DNA from: Maribacter polysiphoniae
GTDB lineage: Bacteria; Bacteroidota; Bacteroidia; Flavobacteriales; Flavobacteriaceae
Reading direction: 5' to 3'
Length of the DNA: 64,000 nt
Assembly (NCBI RefSeq): GCF_003148665.1
Contig: NZ_QGGQ01000006.1
Span: 111,883-175,882 of the forward strand
A program made the translations under genes and the position numbers. Numbering within the stretch: the first letter of the stretch is position 1; each line of letters begins with the position of its first letter. Positions 26,557 through 36,269 of this stretch are shown piece after piece. Under the pieces are notes generated by a model. That model was not told the origin of the DNA. It saw only the letters and a program-made list of their open reading frames with translations, and searched no databases.

Positions 26557-29500
26557 AGTTTTATGACTTTAGATGTTCCTTTTATATGCTCACCCGAGAA
26601 TTTGACAATATATACCCCAGATGGTAATGTTGACAGGTCCAGGGGTACTTCCGACCCGTTGAACCGATGTGTCTCGGCCCATACGAATCTACCATCCACC
26701 GTAAATACCTCAACACGTACATTCGTATCGCTCGTACCCAGAAAAACAGTAGTGGAAGATACAAACGGATTAGGATACACCACGGGTTTCGCACTCAAAA
26801 ATATAGCCTCCTCATAAACACCCTGGCAAGGTAGATCGGTATACACCTTGAGCGAATTATTGCCTTTTTGCAGTTCGAGGGTTATCTCCGATGCCTTTGT
26901 TTGCAACACCTCCCCATTCAATTCAACGGTATAGTTGTCAGACCCTTGAAGGGTCAAAACCGTCAATTCGTTTTCATAGGAGGTTTTGGAGCTCACAAAC
27001 AGGTCATCGGGCTGTGTAATGACCACCTCAAAACAATACTCCTCATATTGCTGTAAACCGTCCGTTCCTCCTATACACACATTATACGTACCCGCCATTA
27101 AATTCCCCAAAGTAAAGGAATCGGTAAAATCGTCATTCACATCCACGCCATTACCACGCACACTAATGTCGTAATCAAGGGTTTCCAATGCAGTGATAGC
27201 GATGGCGCCGTCGTTACTATCGCGACAGGCCTCACTTTGTAACGAAACGGTGAAGTTATTGCTCGGAAATCGATACACGGGACATCCGTTTATATCCACC
27301 TCGGCACCTATGGGTGTTCCTAAACACAAATCGTCACCATCGTCAAAAACGCCGTCCTGATCATCATCGGGCCTAAAAGCACCCTCTATACAGACATCCA
27401 ACGAAAAAGCCTTTAAAACGCCTCCATCCGACGCTGCCGTATCATTGATTTCCAATGTCCACTCCCCAAAAAGCGACTCCCCTATAAAAGTCCCTAAAGA
27501 CCCTATGGGTTTTATTGTCCCGCTGATGGCAGGGTCGCCATTACAAATGAAGTTGGGGGCATCATCGTCAAAAGTGGCGTTAATGTTCTGCAGGTCCCCA
27601 CATGAATTCGATAGCAAGACCACGGAGGTCCCGGCAGGGGAAATCAATTTAACCACCAAATCGGCCAAATAGGTATGGTCCAATTCTACATGAACATTGA
27701 TATCCGCCAAGGCCATATCATCATAAAATGCGATTTTCGAGGTTACGGTTGGGGTATCTATGGAAGAGATCTCCAAATCCTTGGCGGCCACCACCGATGT
27801 ACAGTTATACTCAATCGTAGAAAAGCCGAATGGGGCCGAAAAGGAACCCTCCCCACAACTATTAATAGGTTTTACCCTCCAGTAATAATCGGTTTCATAA
27901 TCCAGGTTCAAGGGGGAATAGGTATTCTCTAAAACCGTACTGGTCTCAATGATATCCGTAAATAATAAATCAGTAGCGATCTGCACCTCATACGAAGTGT
28001 AGGAAGCTGCATCCTCCCATTCCAAAAAGGTCTTGGCGGAAATGTCGATTGCTCCATCGGCAGGGGCCAACAGCGTAGCATCTGGAAAGACGTCGTCATA
28101 CACCCTTAAATCCAAGATAATACTCTTTGTGACACTGGTGGAGCTCGCCTCAATCTCAACGTCGTACAGGGCCTCTGGCACACTTGCCGTATTCGAAAAG
28201 GTAACGGTGACGAGGGTATCAACACTAGTTGTTTCAGGGGAAAAGGTAATATCCAGGCCCAACGGCGGATTCTGCACACTAAAGGTCACCTCCTCATCAA
28301 AACCCAAATGGGTCTCATAGTTGAATGTGGTAATCAGATCATTGGGTTGACAAACCTCATATTCCAACTCTGTAAAATTCAAGACTATTTCGGCCTCTTC
28401 TATGGTAAAATCCGTTTTGTTCACAGCAAAGAATATATTATCCCTAGCCTTCACCATAATACGGGCGGTTGTTGTCGGTGTTCCCGGCAAAACCACTTTA
28501 TGGTCCCCATCATTGGGTACATCCTCTGCCAAGGGTATGGTAAAGGTAAGTCCCCCATCAATCGACAAAAGGATATCGACCGACTGCACATTCACTGGGG
28601 CCATATTGGTCCCGGCCACATCCCAAACAATATTCTGCACCGTACCTGCCGTATAAATTTGACTCGTGGCTTGTGAAACCACTCGAAAGGGACCGGCATG
28701 ATCCACGACGGAAACCTTCATCAAATCAAACACCACCTGACCACCACCCACGGCATTATCCCTCACGGTTAAAGCAAAATTCATTTCCCTTTCCACTTCG
28801 GACAAGGTCTCCCATGACGAATCCACGGTAGGGCTGGTTTCTGTTAAGTCCCCCGATAACACACTTGAAAGCTTAGGGAAATACCGGGTGGGCTCCGTTG
28901 ACGGCTTTTGCGACCTAAAATTGGCCCCACTCGGATTTGTGGGCCCAAAAGTGGATTGGGTCACCACACCATCATCAATCTGTTCCCAAGTATAGGTCAA
29001 CACATCACCCACATCCGCATCCGTAGCATTACCGGTCAACACAAATGGGGTCGACTTCGGTATGACATAATCCGCCACAGGAACGATTACAGGGGGGGTA
29101 TTGGTAATATTTATGGTTTCCGCACAATCCACCGTATCCAAATACTCGGAGATTTGAAATATGCTGTAATAATGAAAATAATCATCACCGTTCATAGCGA
29201 CATTGTTCACACCGGAAATACCTGCGTAACCCATAATCGTTGTACCACTTCCCGGCTCTACCTGGACTTGGGTGCCTTCGGATTCAAAAGACCAAGTATG
29301 GTTTGCCCCGAATTGATGCCCCATCTCATGGGCAACATAATCCAAATCATACGTATCGCCCTCAGGATTTTCTTTGGAAGAATACCCACTGGCCTTCTTA
29401 TTGTCGACACAAACGGCCCCTATATAACCCGCATTACCTCCATTCTGATCACTATTCTCAACCTTATGGAACAAATGGCCTATATCAAAGTTAGCCGCCC

Positions 29501-30329
29501 CAATACTATCCGTGATCGTACTCTGCGCCTCCGAATTCAAATCACTCCCGTAGGGATCCGTATCCCCATCGGTATAAATGACCTTATCCGTATCGGCGAC
29601 CAGCTCCAAAGTAACCCCTAAATCGGATTCGAACACCTCATTGATCCTGGTTACCGTGGCATTTATGGCTGCCAATGCATCTGCCACCGTACCCCCGTGA
29701 AAAGTGGTATATTCCCCTGTCGCGGAGATGGCAAGCCTGAATTTCCGCAACTTTTGATCATCTACCTGCTTTGCGGTAAGCGAAGGCATGGATTGGATTA
29801 CGGAACTTTTGGTCTCACAGACAAAAGAGGTATCCATATCGGAAATCCCTTCACGGGAATAAACGATATAATCATTACCTGTGGTTTTTTGTATATAGGT
29901 GTTCCCCGTTTTATCGGCATGGATGATCATGGCCTGAATGCCCTTATGCGAAACACTGACCCGTATCTTATCCTCACCGTTCTTTAAGCTATAACCTGTG
30001 TAGGAACTTATGTTCGGGTATTTGTCGGCCAATGCCTTGGAAAATACGGGTGTTTCCTTAATGGCGTAATCAATAAGCTCACCCTTCTCATTGGGAAACC
30101 CCACGGTTATGGTTTTGGACTTACCTTCCCTTCCGAGTTTGAATTGCCGCTTGAAAACGGTATCATCAAAGGAAAAAACGCTCGCTTTCTTAACATTGAA
30201 CCGATTGGAAATCGATGCCTTTAAGTACGTCTGTGCAGATTCCTGCTTCCAATAATCACGTTGGGAATATCCGTAAAAGGAAAGAAATAATATGGATATT
30301 GAAAAAACAAGACGTAATTTTGAAACCAT
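26553..30329 (-). CDS. Secreted T9SS reprolysin-like zinc metalloprotease with P domain
   Basis: 1258 residues from the ATG at 30329, which gives a good Sec signal (MVSKLRLVFSISILFLSFYG); 30353 is an alternative. A propeptide-like region (25-200) precedes an M12-type catalytic domain with zinc motif HEMGHQFGANH at about 334-344. Then come a PKD/cadherin-like part (VIPKSTPFVLTGNATDADVG), Fn3-like modules, a proprotein-convertase P domain (IAFYDDMALADINVHVELDH, then LFGEWTLEINDTAASDGG), a calcium-binding DDDQDGVFDDGDD stretch and a T9SS type A C-terminal signal (VVYPNPF at the start, SGVYIVKFSG near the end). It is exported and anchored or released at the cell surface. It is followed by a coupled lipoprotein. 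Confidence 0.92.
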   Translation of the reverse strand: MVSKLRLVFSISILFLSFYGYSQRDYWKQESAQTYLKASISNRFNVKKASVFSFDDTVFKRQFKLGREGKSKTITVGFPNEKGELIDYAIKETPVFSKALADKYPNISSYTGYSLKNGEDKIRVSVSHKGIQAMIIHADKTGNTYIQKTTGNDYIVYSREGISDMDTSFVCETKSSVIQSMPSLTAKQVDDQKLRKFRLAISATGEYTTFHGGTVADALAAINATVTRINEVFESDLGVTLELVADTDKVIYTDGDTDPYGSDLNSEAQSTITDSIGAANFDIGHLFHKVENSDQNGGNAGYIGAVCVDNKKASGYSSKENPEGDTYDLDYVAHEMGHQFGANHTWSFESEGTQVQVEPGSGTTIMGYAGISGVNNVAMNGDDYFHYYSIFQISEYLDTVDCAETINITNTPPVIVPVADYVIPKSTPFVLTGNATDADVGDVLTYTWEQIDDGVVTQSTFGPTNPSGANFRSQKPSTEPTRYFPKLSSVLSGDLTETSPTVDSSWETLSEVEREMNFALTVRDNAVGGGQVVFDLMKVSVVDHAGPFRVVSQATSQIYTAGTVQNIVWDVAGTNMAPVNVQSVDILLSIDGGLTFTIPLAEDVPNDGDHKVVLPGTPTTTARIMVKARDNIFFAVNKTDFTIEEAEIVLNFTELEYEVCQPNDLITTFNYETHLGFDEEVTFSVQNPPLGLDITFSPETTSVDTLVTVTFSNTASVPEALYDVEIEASSTSVTKSIILDLRVYDDVFPDATLLAPADGAIDISAKTFLEWEDAASYTSYEVQIATDLLFTDIIETSTVLENTYSPLNLDYETDYYWRVKPINSCGEGSFSAPFGFSTIEYNCTSVVAAKDLEISSIDTPTVTSKIAFYDDMALADINVHVELDHTYLADLVVKLISPAGTSVVLLSNSCGDLQNINATFDDDAPNFICNGDPAISGTIKPIGSLGTFIGESLFGEWTLEINDTAASDGGVLKAFSLDVCIEGAFRPDDDQDGVFDDGDDLCLGTPIGAEVDINGCPVYRFPSNNFTVSLQSEACRDSNDGAIAITALETLDYDISVRGNGVDVNDDFTDSFTLGNLMAGTYNVCIGGTDGLQQYEEYCFEVVITQPDDLFVSSKTSYENELTVLTLQGSDNYTVELNGEVLQTKASEITLELQKGNNSLKVYTDLPCQGVYEEAIFLSAKPVVYPNPFVSSTTVFLGTSDTNVRVEVFTVDGRFVWAETHRFNGSEVPLDLSTLPSGVYIVKFSGEHIKGTSKVIKL

Positions 30330-30381
30330 TAAGGGGTTTTTAATCAAATTCAAATATAAGTCTTTTTATTTTTTATTATAA

Positions 30382-31308
30382 GTGATAACAGTCCAAAGCA
30401 TCGATAAATATGATAAAAAACACCCTACGGCCATAACCATAGGAACCTTTGACGGGGTTCATATCGGGCATAGGAAAATCTTGAACAAACTTATTGGCAA
30501 TGCCAAGGACCTCCATCTAAAATCAACCGTACTTACCTTCTTTCCCCATCCGAGAATGGTATTGCAAAAGGACACGGATATCAAATTACTGAACACCATT
30601 GATGAAAAAATGATGATCCTTGGCAATTTAGGACTTGATTTTCTAATAATACATCCTTTTACCTTAGAATTTTCAAGGTTATCGGCCACGGAATTTGTGC
30701 GCGACATTTTGGTGAACTCACTAAACGCAAAAAAGATAATCATCGGTTATGACCATCGCTTTGGAAGAAACAGGGATGCCAATATCAACGATTTAATAGC
30801 TTTTGGCAATGCCTTGGATTTCGAGGTTGATGAAATTCCGGCCCAGGAAGTCGACGAGGTATCGGTAAGTTCCACAAAAATCCGTAAAGCCCTGGAAGAC
30901 GGCGATATAGAAACAGCCAATAATTATTTGGGCTACCATTATATGTTGACAGGTGTGGTAAGAAGAGGCAAAGGTTTGGGGCGCACCCTCGATTTTCCTA
31001 CGGCTAACCTTTCCATCAAGGAATCCTACAAATTAATACCTAAAATCGGTGTTTACGTGGTACAGTCCAAGATCGACAATGAATGGGTCTATGGTATGAT
31101 GAACATCGGGTTCAACCCTACCGTATCGGGAAAGGAGAAAAGCATTGAAATCCATTTTTTCGATTTTAACCGAGACCTCTATAACCAAAAAATACAGGTC
31201 GATATTTTGGCCCGTATCCGGGACGAACACAAATTCGAATCGGTTGCGGCCTTGAGAATCCAATTGCAAAAAGACAAAGAGGCATCACTTGCCATACTCA
31301 ACAAATAA
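30382..31308 (+). CDS. ribF: Bifunctional riboflavin kinase / FAD synthetase
   Basis: 308 residues from a GTG start that places TIGTFDGVHIGHRKIL at about 15-30, as in other RibF proteins. The N-terminal FMN adenylyltransferase domain carries this GTFDG-x-HxGH nucleotidyltransferase motif, with GYDHRFGRNRD and the late VSSTKIRKAL. The C-terminal kinase domain has GKGLGRTLDFPTANL and GVYVVQSKID. It converts riboflavin to FMN and FAD in the cytoplasm. The stop overlaps the next gene's ATG (TAATG). It diverges from the protease gene across 52 bp, so both promoters must lie in that short AT-rich gap. Confidence 0.95.
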   Translation: MITVQSIDKYDKKHPTAITIGTFDGVHIGHRKILNKLIGNAKDLHLKSTVLTFFPHPRMVLQKDTDIKLLNTIDEKMMILGNLGLDFLIIHPFTLEFSRLSATEFVRDILVNSLNAKKIIIGYDHRFGRNRDANINDLIAFGNALDFEVDEIPAQEVDEVSVSSTKIRKALEDGDIETANNYLGYHYMLTGVVRRGKGLGRTLDFPTANLSIKESYKLIPKIGVYVVQSKIDNEWVYGMMNIGFNPTVSGKEKSIEIHFFDFNRDLYNQKIQVDILARIRDEHKFESVAALRIQLQKDKEASLAILNK

Positions 31309-32639
31309 TGTTCGATCGTTTACTTTTTAGCAAAATCGATAATGCACCTTTACTGATTTTCAGGGTTTTCTTCGGAATTCTAATCGCTTTGGAAAGTTTT
31401 GGGGCCATCGCTACCGGTTGGGTAAATGAAACCTTGATCCTTCCTCGATTCACCTTTAACTTTATTGGATTTGATTGGCTACAACCCTTACCGGGCAACG
31501 GTATGTATTTCTATTTTCTCGTAATGGGGACCTTTGGCGTTTTTATTGCCCTGGGCTATAAATATCGATTTAGTATCATCGGTTTTACACTGCTTTGGTT
31601 GGGCGTATATCTCATGCAAAAATCGTCCTACAACAACCACTACTATCTGTTGTTCCTGATTTCCTTTTTAATGTGTTTTTTTCCGGCGAACACAGGATTA
31701 TCCATAGCTGCCAAACAAAACCCTTCCCTACGCACCAACACCATGTTCGCTTACGTGAAATGGATTATCGTTGCACAACTCTTCTTGGTGTACACCTATG
31801 CCTCAATCGCCAAACTATATGGCGATTGGCTCGATTTCGGTATTATTGACATCCTGATGCAACAACGTAAGGACTACCCGCTGATCGGCCCCGTATTACA
31901 ACTTTCATGGGTTCATAAGATCATTGGGGTATCGGGAATCGTTTTCGATGCCTTGATCATACCGGCATTACTGTGGAAACCAACACGTAAGTTTGCCTTC
32001 ATCATATCGATTTTCTTTCATCTCCTTAATTCCATCATTTTCCAAATTGGGATTTTCCCTTACCTGGCCTTGGCTTTTACGGTGTTCTTTTTTGAACCAG
32101 AAACCATCCGTCGTATTTTCCTTAAAGGCAAGCAGGGCTATCCAGCAAACAATTGCGAAGCCCCGCACAACAAAAGCTTGATACTTCTAGGTTGTGGCAT
32201 CTATCTTATGATCCAGGCGCTACTGCCCATTCGACACCATTTTATAAAGGATGATGTCCTATGGACCGAGGAGGGGCATCGCTTGAGCTGGCGTATGATG
32301 TTACGAAGCCGTACGGGCAAAATACAATTCAAGGTCGTCAACAAGGCTGACGGCGCGGCCTATATGGTGAAATTGAAAGACCACCTATCTAAAAAACAAT
32401 TGCGGAAAATTGCTGCCTACCCCGATTTTATTTGGCAATTCTCCCAATACCTAAAAAAAGAACAAAAGAAGAAGGGTAATAGCGTTTCGGTGTATGCCGT
32501 AAACTCAAAAGTAAGTATCAACGGAAAGCCTTATAAAGCCTTTATTGACCCAAAAGTCGATTTGGCCAATGAAACATGGGACCATTTTGGCCATCACGAA
32601 TGGATATTGCCTTCAAATTTTGGGAACAAGTCCAAATAA
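31308..32639 (+). CDS. HTTM-domain membrane protein (gamma-carboxylase-like)
   Basis: 443 residues. Residues 1-300 hold several membrane helices matching the HTTM domain shared with vitamin K-dependent gamma-carboxylase: LLIFRVFFGILIALES near the start, SYNNHYYLLFLISFLMCFFP, and FLVYTYASIAKLYGDWL. The C-terminal part after about 330 is soluble (HRLSWRMMLRSRTG, IDPKVDLANETWDHFGHHEW). Bacterial members are of unknown activity. Translation is coupled to ribF by the TAATG overlap, an association common in Flavobacteriaceae. Carboxylase activity should not be assumed. Confidence 0.85.
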   Translation: MFDRLLFSKIDNAPLLIFRVFFGILIALESFGAIATGWVNETLILPRFTFNFIGFDWLQPLPGNGMYFYFLVMGTFGVFIALGYKYRFSIIGFTLLWLGVYLMQKSSYNNHYYLLFLISFLMCFFPANTGLSIAAKQNPSLRTNTMFAYVKWIIVAQLFLVYTYASIAKLYGDWLDFGIIDILMQQRKDYPLIGPVLQLSWVHKIIGVSGIVFDALIIPALLWKPTRKFAFIISIFFHLLNSIIFQIGIFPYLALAFTVFFFEPETIRRIFLKGKQGYPANNCEAPHNKSLILLGCGIYLMIQALLPIRHHFIKDDVLWTEEGHRLSWRMMLRSRTGKIQFKVVNKADGAAYMVKLKDHLSKKQLRKIAAYPDFIWQFSQYLKKEQKKKGNSVSVYAVNSKVSINGKPYKAFIDPKVDLANETWDHFGHHEWILPSNFGNKSK

Positions 32640-32655
32640 AATAGTTGAACCCCAA

Positions 32656-32686
32656 TTGATACATTGATCAATTAACCTTAAATTTG
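32656..32686 (+). promoter_or_regulatory. serS promoter (-33/-7)
   Basis: TTG (32656-32658), a 20-bp spacer and TAAATTTG (32679-32686) match the Bacteroidota -33/-7 consensus. The box overlaps the alternative upstream TTG codon at 32684, so the ATG at 32705 must be the serS start. Confidence 0.7.
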
Positions 32687-32704
32687 CCTCTTAATCAAAA
32701 TACC

Positions 32705-33976
32705 ATGCTACAGTTACAGGTCGTAAGAGAAGAAAAGGATAAAATAATCGCTGCACTACAAAAGCGAAATATTGATGCTGCCCCATTATTGGAAAAAGTA
32801 CTTCAATTAGACGAAAAAAGACGTACTACCCAATCTTTATTGGACAACACTTTGGCCGAATCCAATAAATTATCGAAAGAGATCGGGATGCTTTTCAAAA
32901 GTGGCAAAGCGCAGGAAGCGAATGTTCTAAAGGAAAAGACGGGAGGCTTAAAAGAGGACTCCAAACGGTTGGGTGACGAACTGAACACTGCTGCAAAGGA
33001 ATTACAGGATTTACTGTATCAAATACCCAACATTCCCAACGATTTGGTTCCTGCCGGCAACTCCGAGGACGATAATGAACAGATTTTTATCGAAGGTGAC
33101 ATTCCTACTTTGGATAGTTCTGCCTTACCCCACTGGGAACTTGCCAAAAAATACGACATTATAGATTTTGAACTTGGCGTGAAGATTACAGGTGCCGGTT
33201 TCCCCGTTTACAAAGGAAAAGGGGCGAGATTACAACGGGCTTTGATTGCCTACTTCCTGGATAAGAATACTGAGGCAGGCTACACCGAAATGCAGGTGCC
33301 GCTGCTCGTTAATGAAGCATCTGGCTATGGCACGGGACAGTTACCCGACAAAGAAGGGCAAATGTACCATGTTGGGGCCGATGACCTTTATCTGATCCCC
33401 ACAGCGGAAGTACCCGTAACCAATATCTTTAGGGATGTTATTATCAACGAGAGTGATTTTCCTATTTGCCTAACCGGTTATACCCCATGTTTTAGAAGGG
33501 AAGCCGGTAGTTATGGTGCCCATGTGCGTGGACTCAACCGCCTACATCAATTTGACAAGGTGGAAATTGTCCGTGTGGAACACCCCAACAACTCTTATAA
33601 GGCTTTAGACGGAATGGTGGAACACGTAAAGACCATTTTAAGGGATTTACAATTGCCATACCGAATCTTGAGACTTTGCGGTGGCGACCTAAGCTTTACC
33701 TCTGCCCTGACCTATGATTTCGAAGTGTTCTCCACTGCACAGGACCGTTGGTTGGAAATCAGTTCGGTCTCCAATTTCGAAGCCTACCAGGCCAATCGAT
33801 TAAAACTGAGGTACAAGGATGAAAATGGAAAAACACAGTTGGCCCACACCTTGAATGGCAGTTCATTGGCATTACCTAGGGTCTTGGCAGGAATCTTGGA
33901 GAACTACCAAACCCCTGAAGGTATAAAAATACCTGATGTACTTGTCCCCTATTGTGGATTCGACATGATCGACTAA
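32705..33976 (+). CDS. serS: Seryl-tRNA synthetase
   Basis: 423 residues. Start at 32705, supported by the promoter just upstream and by the family-typical MLQLQVVREEKDKIIAALQK. The N-terminal coiled-coil arm (about 25-110) contacts the tRNA-Ser long variable arm. The class II catalytic core carries motif 2 CFRREAGSYG and motif 3 LNGSSLALPRVLAGILENYQ. The TAEVPVTN segment and E-x-S-S-V-S-N-F (LEISSVSNFEAYQ) bind seryl-adenylate. The short 5' leader of roughly 15 nt after the promoter leaves no room for a T-box or riboswitch. Confidence 0.96.
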   Translation: MLQLQVVREEKDKIIAALQKRNIDAAPLLEKVLQLDEKRRTTQSLLDNTLAESNKLSKEIGMLFKSGKAQEANVLKEKTGGLKEDSKRLGDELNTAAKELQDLLYQIPNIPNDLVPAGNSEDDNEQIFIEGDIPTLDSSALPHWELAKKYDIIDFELGVKITGAGFPVYKGKGARLQRALIAYFLDKNTEAGYTEMQVPLLVNEASGYGTGQLPDKEGQMYHVGADDLYLIPTAEVPVTNIFRDVIINESDFPICLTGYTPCFRREAGSYGAHVRGLNRLHQFDKVEIVRVEHPNNSYKALDGMVEHVKTILRDLQLPYRILRLCGGDLSFTSALTYDFEVFSTAQDRWLEISSVSNFEAYQANRLKLRYKDENGKTQLAHTLNGSSLALPRVLAGILENYQTPEGIKIPDVLVPYCGFDMID

Positions 33977-34000
33977 ATCGGTTTTTTGCAAACCTTAACA

Positions 34001-34028
34001 TTGGCTTATTCCATTCTACGTATCTTTG
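34001..34028 (+). promoter_or_regulatory. Promoter of the TPR protein gene
   Basis: TTG (34001-34003), a 17-bp spacer and TATCTTTG (34021-34028), an exact TAnnTTTG. Transcription would start within a few bases of the GTG at 34037, pointing to a very short leader. Confidence 0.55.
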
Positions 34029-34036
34029 GGAAAAAC

Positions 34037-35827
34037 GTGCTTTTGAGAATAATCTTGATCATTTTGGTTTTTTGCTGTGCGCCAATGGCTTCCGCCCAGG
34101 ATAACTTTTTGGCAAAGCAATATTTCAATGATGGTGATTTCGAAAAAGCCGTGGTTTTTTATGAAAAATTAGTTAAAAAAAATCCAAGGATAACCGATTA
34201 TTCAGATGGACTAATTGCCTGCTACCAGCAGTTGGAACGCTATTCGGATGTCGAGGATTTTCTGCTCGAGAAAATAGGGCAAGGAAATACCCATCCCATC
34301 CTACTGATCCAATTGGGATACAACCATGCCTTGCAAAATGCCCCGGAGAAAGCTTCGGAGTACTACCAACAAGCCCTTTTGGATATTGAGAAGAATCCCA
34401 ACCACGGTTATGCGATAGCCCAGCGTTTTCAGGAATATTCACTTTTGGATTATACGTTAAGCGCCTATAGAAAGGCGATGGAATTAAACCCCACGTTAGA
34501 TTATAATTATCAAATGGCCCGTATTTATGGGGAACAAGGGAATATTGATAAAATGTACGATTCCTATTTGAACTTACTTGTCAATGGCAAGACCTCCAAA
34601 TCGAATGTACTCCGAAGTATCGATGACTTTATCTCTGTCGATCCCGAAAACGAAAACAACCTAAAACTAAAAAAAGCCCTCCTAAAACACGCCCAACAAG
34701 ACCCGAATTTGTTGTGGAACGACCTTCTAAGTTGGTTGTTTGTTCAACAAAAGCAATACAATAGTGCCTTTAGGCAGGAAAAAGCCATTTTTAAACGTAT
34801 GGATGGGGGAACCATTCAACGCCTCGAGAACCTCGGGAATCTCGCCTTGAACGACAATGAAACCGAAATAGCAAAATCGATCTTTGAATATATTTCAGAA
34901 AAATCGGTGGATGAGATTACCCAATTGAATGCCCAATTGAATTTGATCGATATTCAATTGTTGGAAGAGGACAAAAAGAACTTGACGGGCATTGACCAAC
35001 AATTCAAAGACCTCATCGCTACCCATGGGTACAAAAGCCAAACGCTGCAACTTCAAATTGCCTATGCGAATTTCTTGACTTTTAGACAGGACAGTCCCGA
35101 GCCTGCCATTGGGATTCTTAAAAACTGCTTGGAACTACCCCTGAACACACGGGGCAAAGCCTATGTTAAGCTGGCTTTGGGGGATATTCTGGTTTTCGAC
35201 AAAAAATTCAATGAGGCCCTTATCTACTTCTCACAGGTACAAAAAAGCCTCAAAAATGACGTACTCGGACAAAATGCGAGATTCAAGGTCGCACAAACGA
35301 GTTTTTACAAAGGGGATTTTGATTGGGCCCTTACCCAATTGAAAGTGCTGCGCAGTTCCACCTCACAGCTGATAGCCAATGATGCCATGCAATTAAGCTT
35401 GCTTATTGCGGACAACTCCTTGGAAGATTCGACACAAATAGCCCTTAAAAAATATGCGCGAGCCGACCTTCTGGCCTATCAAAAAAAGACAAAAGAGGCT
35501 ATAGCCGTGCTAGACGACATCCTTCAAAACCACAAGGGAGAAAAAATCGAGGATGAGGCACTTCTTAAACAGGGAGAACTCCTCGTGGGACTCAAGGATT
35601 ATGAAGCCGCCAAGTTCAATTACCAAAAAATAACGGAATTCTATGCCAACGACATTTTAGCCGACGATGCTTTATTCGCCCTTGGGGAACTTTATAGAAA
35701 TGTATTGAACGAACCCGAAAAAGCGAAGGAACAGTACGAAAAGATCATTTACAATTATCAAGACAGTTATTATTTTCCCCAAGCACGAAAGAATTTCAGG
35801 ATGCTTAGGGGCGATAGTATAAATTAA
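34037..35827 (+). CDS. Secreted tetratricopeptide-repeat protein
   Basis: 596 residues from the GTG at 34037. That start sits just after a promoter and gives a compact signal peptide (LLRIILIILVFCCAPMASA, cleavage before QD). A TTG at 33986 would give a longer leader but overlaps the promoter. The mature protein is helical with many TPR-like pairs: AKQYFNDGDFEKAVVFYEKL at the start, NHALQNAPEKASEYYQQAL, and a C-terminal set of YbgF-like repeats (KDYEAAKFNYQKITEFYAND, then ALGELYRNVLNEPEKAKEQY). Such proteins scaffold envelope complexes. The partner is unknown. It is conserved next to serS and rsmA in flavobacteria. Confidence 0.85.
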   Translation: MLLRIILIILVFCCAPMASAQDNFLAKQYFNDGDFEKAVVFYEKLVKKNPRITDYSDGLIACYQQLERYSDVEDFLLEKIGQGNTHPILLIQLGYNHALQNAPEKASEYYQQALLDIEKNPNHGYAIAQRFQEYSLLDYTLSAYRKAMELNPTLDYNYQMARIYGEQGNIDKMYDSYLNLLVNGKTSKSNVLRSIDDFISVDPENENNLKLKKALLKHAQQDPNLLWNDLLSWLFVQQKQYNSAFRQEKAIFKRMDGGTIQRLENLGNLALNDNETEIAKSIFEYISEKSVDEITQLNAQLNLIDIQLLEEDKKNLTGIDQQFKDLIATHGYKSQTLQLQIAYANFLTFRQDSPEPAIGILKNCLELPLNTRGKAYVKLALGDILVFDKKFNEALIYFSQVQKSLKNDVLGQNARFKVAQTSFYKGDFDWALTQLKVLRSSTSQLIANDAMQLSLLIADNSLEDSTQIALKKYARADLLAYQKKTKEAIAVLDDILQNHKGEKIEDEALLKQGELLVGLKDYEAAKFNYQKITEFYANDILADDALFALGELYRNVLNEPEKAKEQYEKIIYNYQDSYYFPQARKNFRMLRGDSIN

Positions 35828-35955
35828 AGGCCCATCCTAAATCCTTCCATGTGGGAGGAATGATTGCTATGTTCATGAAAAAATACACAGTTGGGTTTCT
35901 ATATAATTATTAAACAAGTTTAAACTTCCCCTTTGGGAGGATAAAAGAGCGGACA

Positions 35956-36267
35956 ATGTATATATACAACGTTACAACGAATATTGACGAATCGGTACAT
36001 GACCAATGGCTTACTTGGATGAAGGACACCCATATTCCGGATGTATTGGCTACCGGGAAATTCCTTTCCGCCAAAATGTGCAGGGTAATGATGGAAGAGG
36101 ACATGGGAGGTATCACCTATGCCGTACAATTCACAACTATCGACAGGAAAACACTACAGTCGTATTATGACGAACACGCCCCCGCATTACGGAAGGAAGC
36201 CGTAAAATTGTTTTCCGATAAATTTGTTTCATTTCGAACAGAACTGGAAGTTGTAAGCGAACACTAA
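35956..36267 (+). CDS. DUF4286 family protein
   Basis: 103 residues, a ferredoxin-like alpha/beta fold by composition. It begins [20 protein letters not shown] and contains [16 protein letters not shown] and [20 protein letters not shown], diagnostic of DUF4286, which resembles EthD/dabB-type dimeric barrels. No catalytic residue assignment is possible. The gene ends two bases before rsmA, so the two are co-transcribed. The family is conserved beside rsmA in Bacteroidota, suggesting a link to ribosome maturation, but this is only neighbourhood evidence. Confidence 0.9.
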   Translation: MYIYNVTTNIDESVHDQWLTWMKDTHIPDVLATGKFLSAKMCRVMMEEDMGGITYAVQFTTIDRKTLQSYYDEHAPALRKEAVKLFSDKFVSFRTELEVVSEH

Positions 36268-36269
36268 AT

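Noticed and set aside
28908..29621. Long 237-codon frame on the plus strand within the metalloprotease gene
   Set aside because: It is antisense to a well-supported secreted protease and has no domain or start signal.
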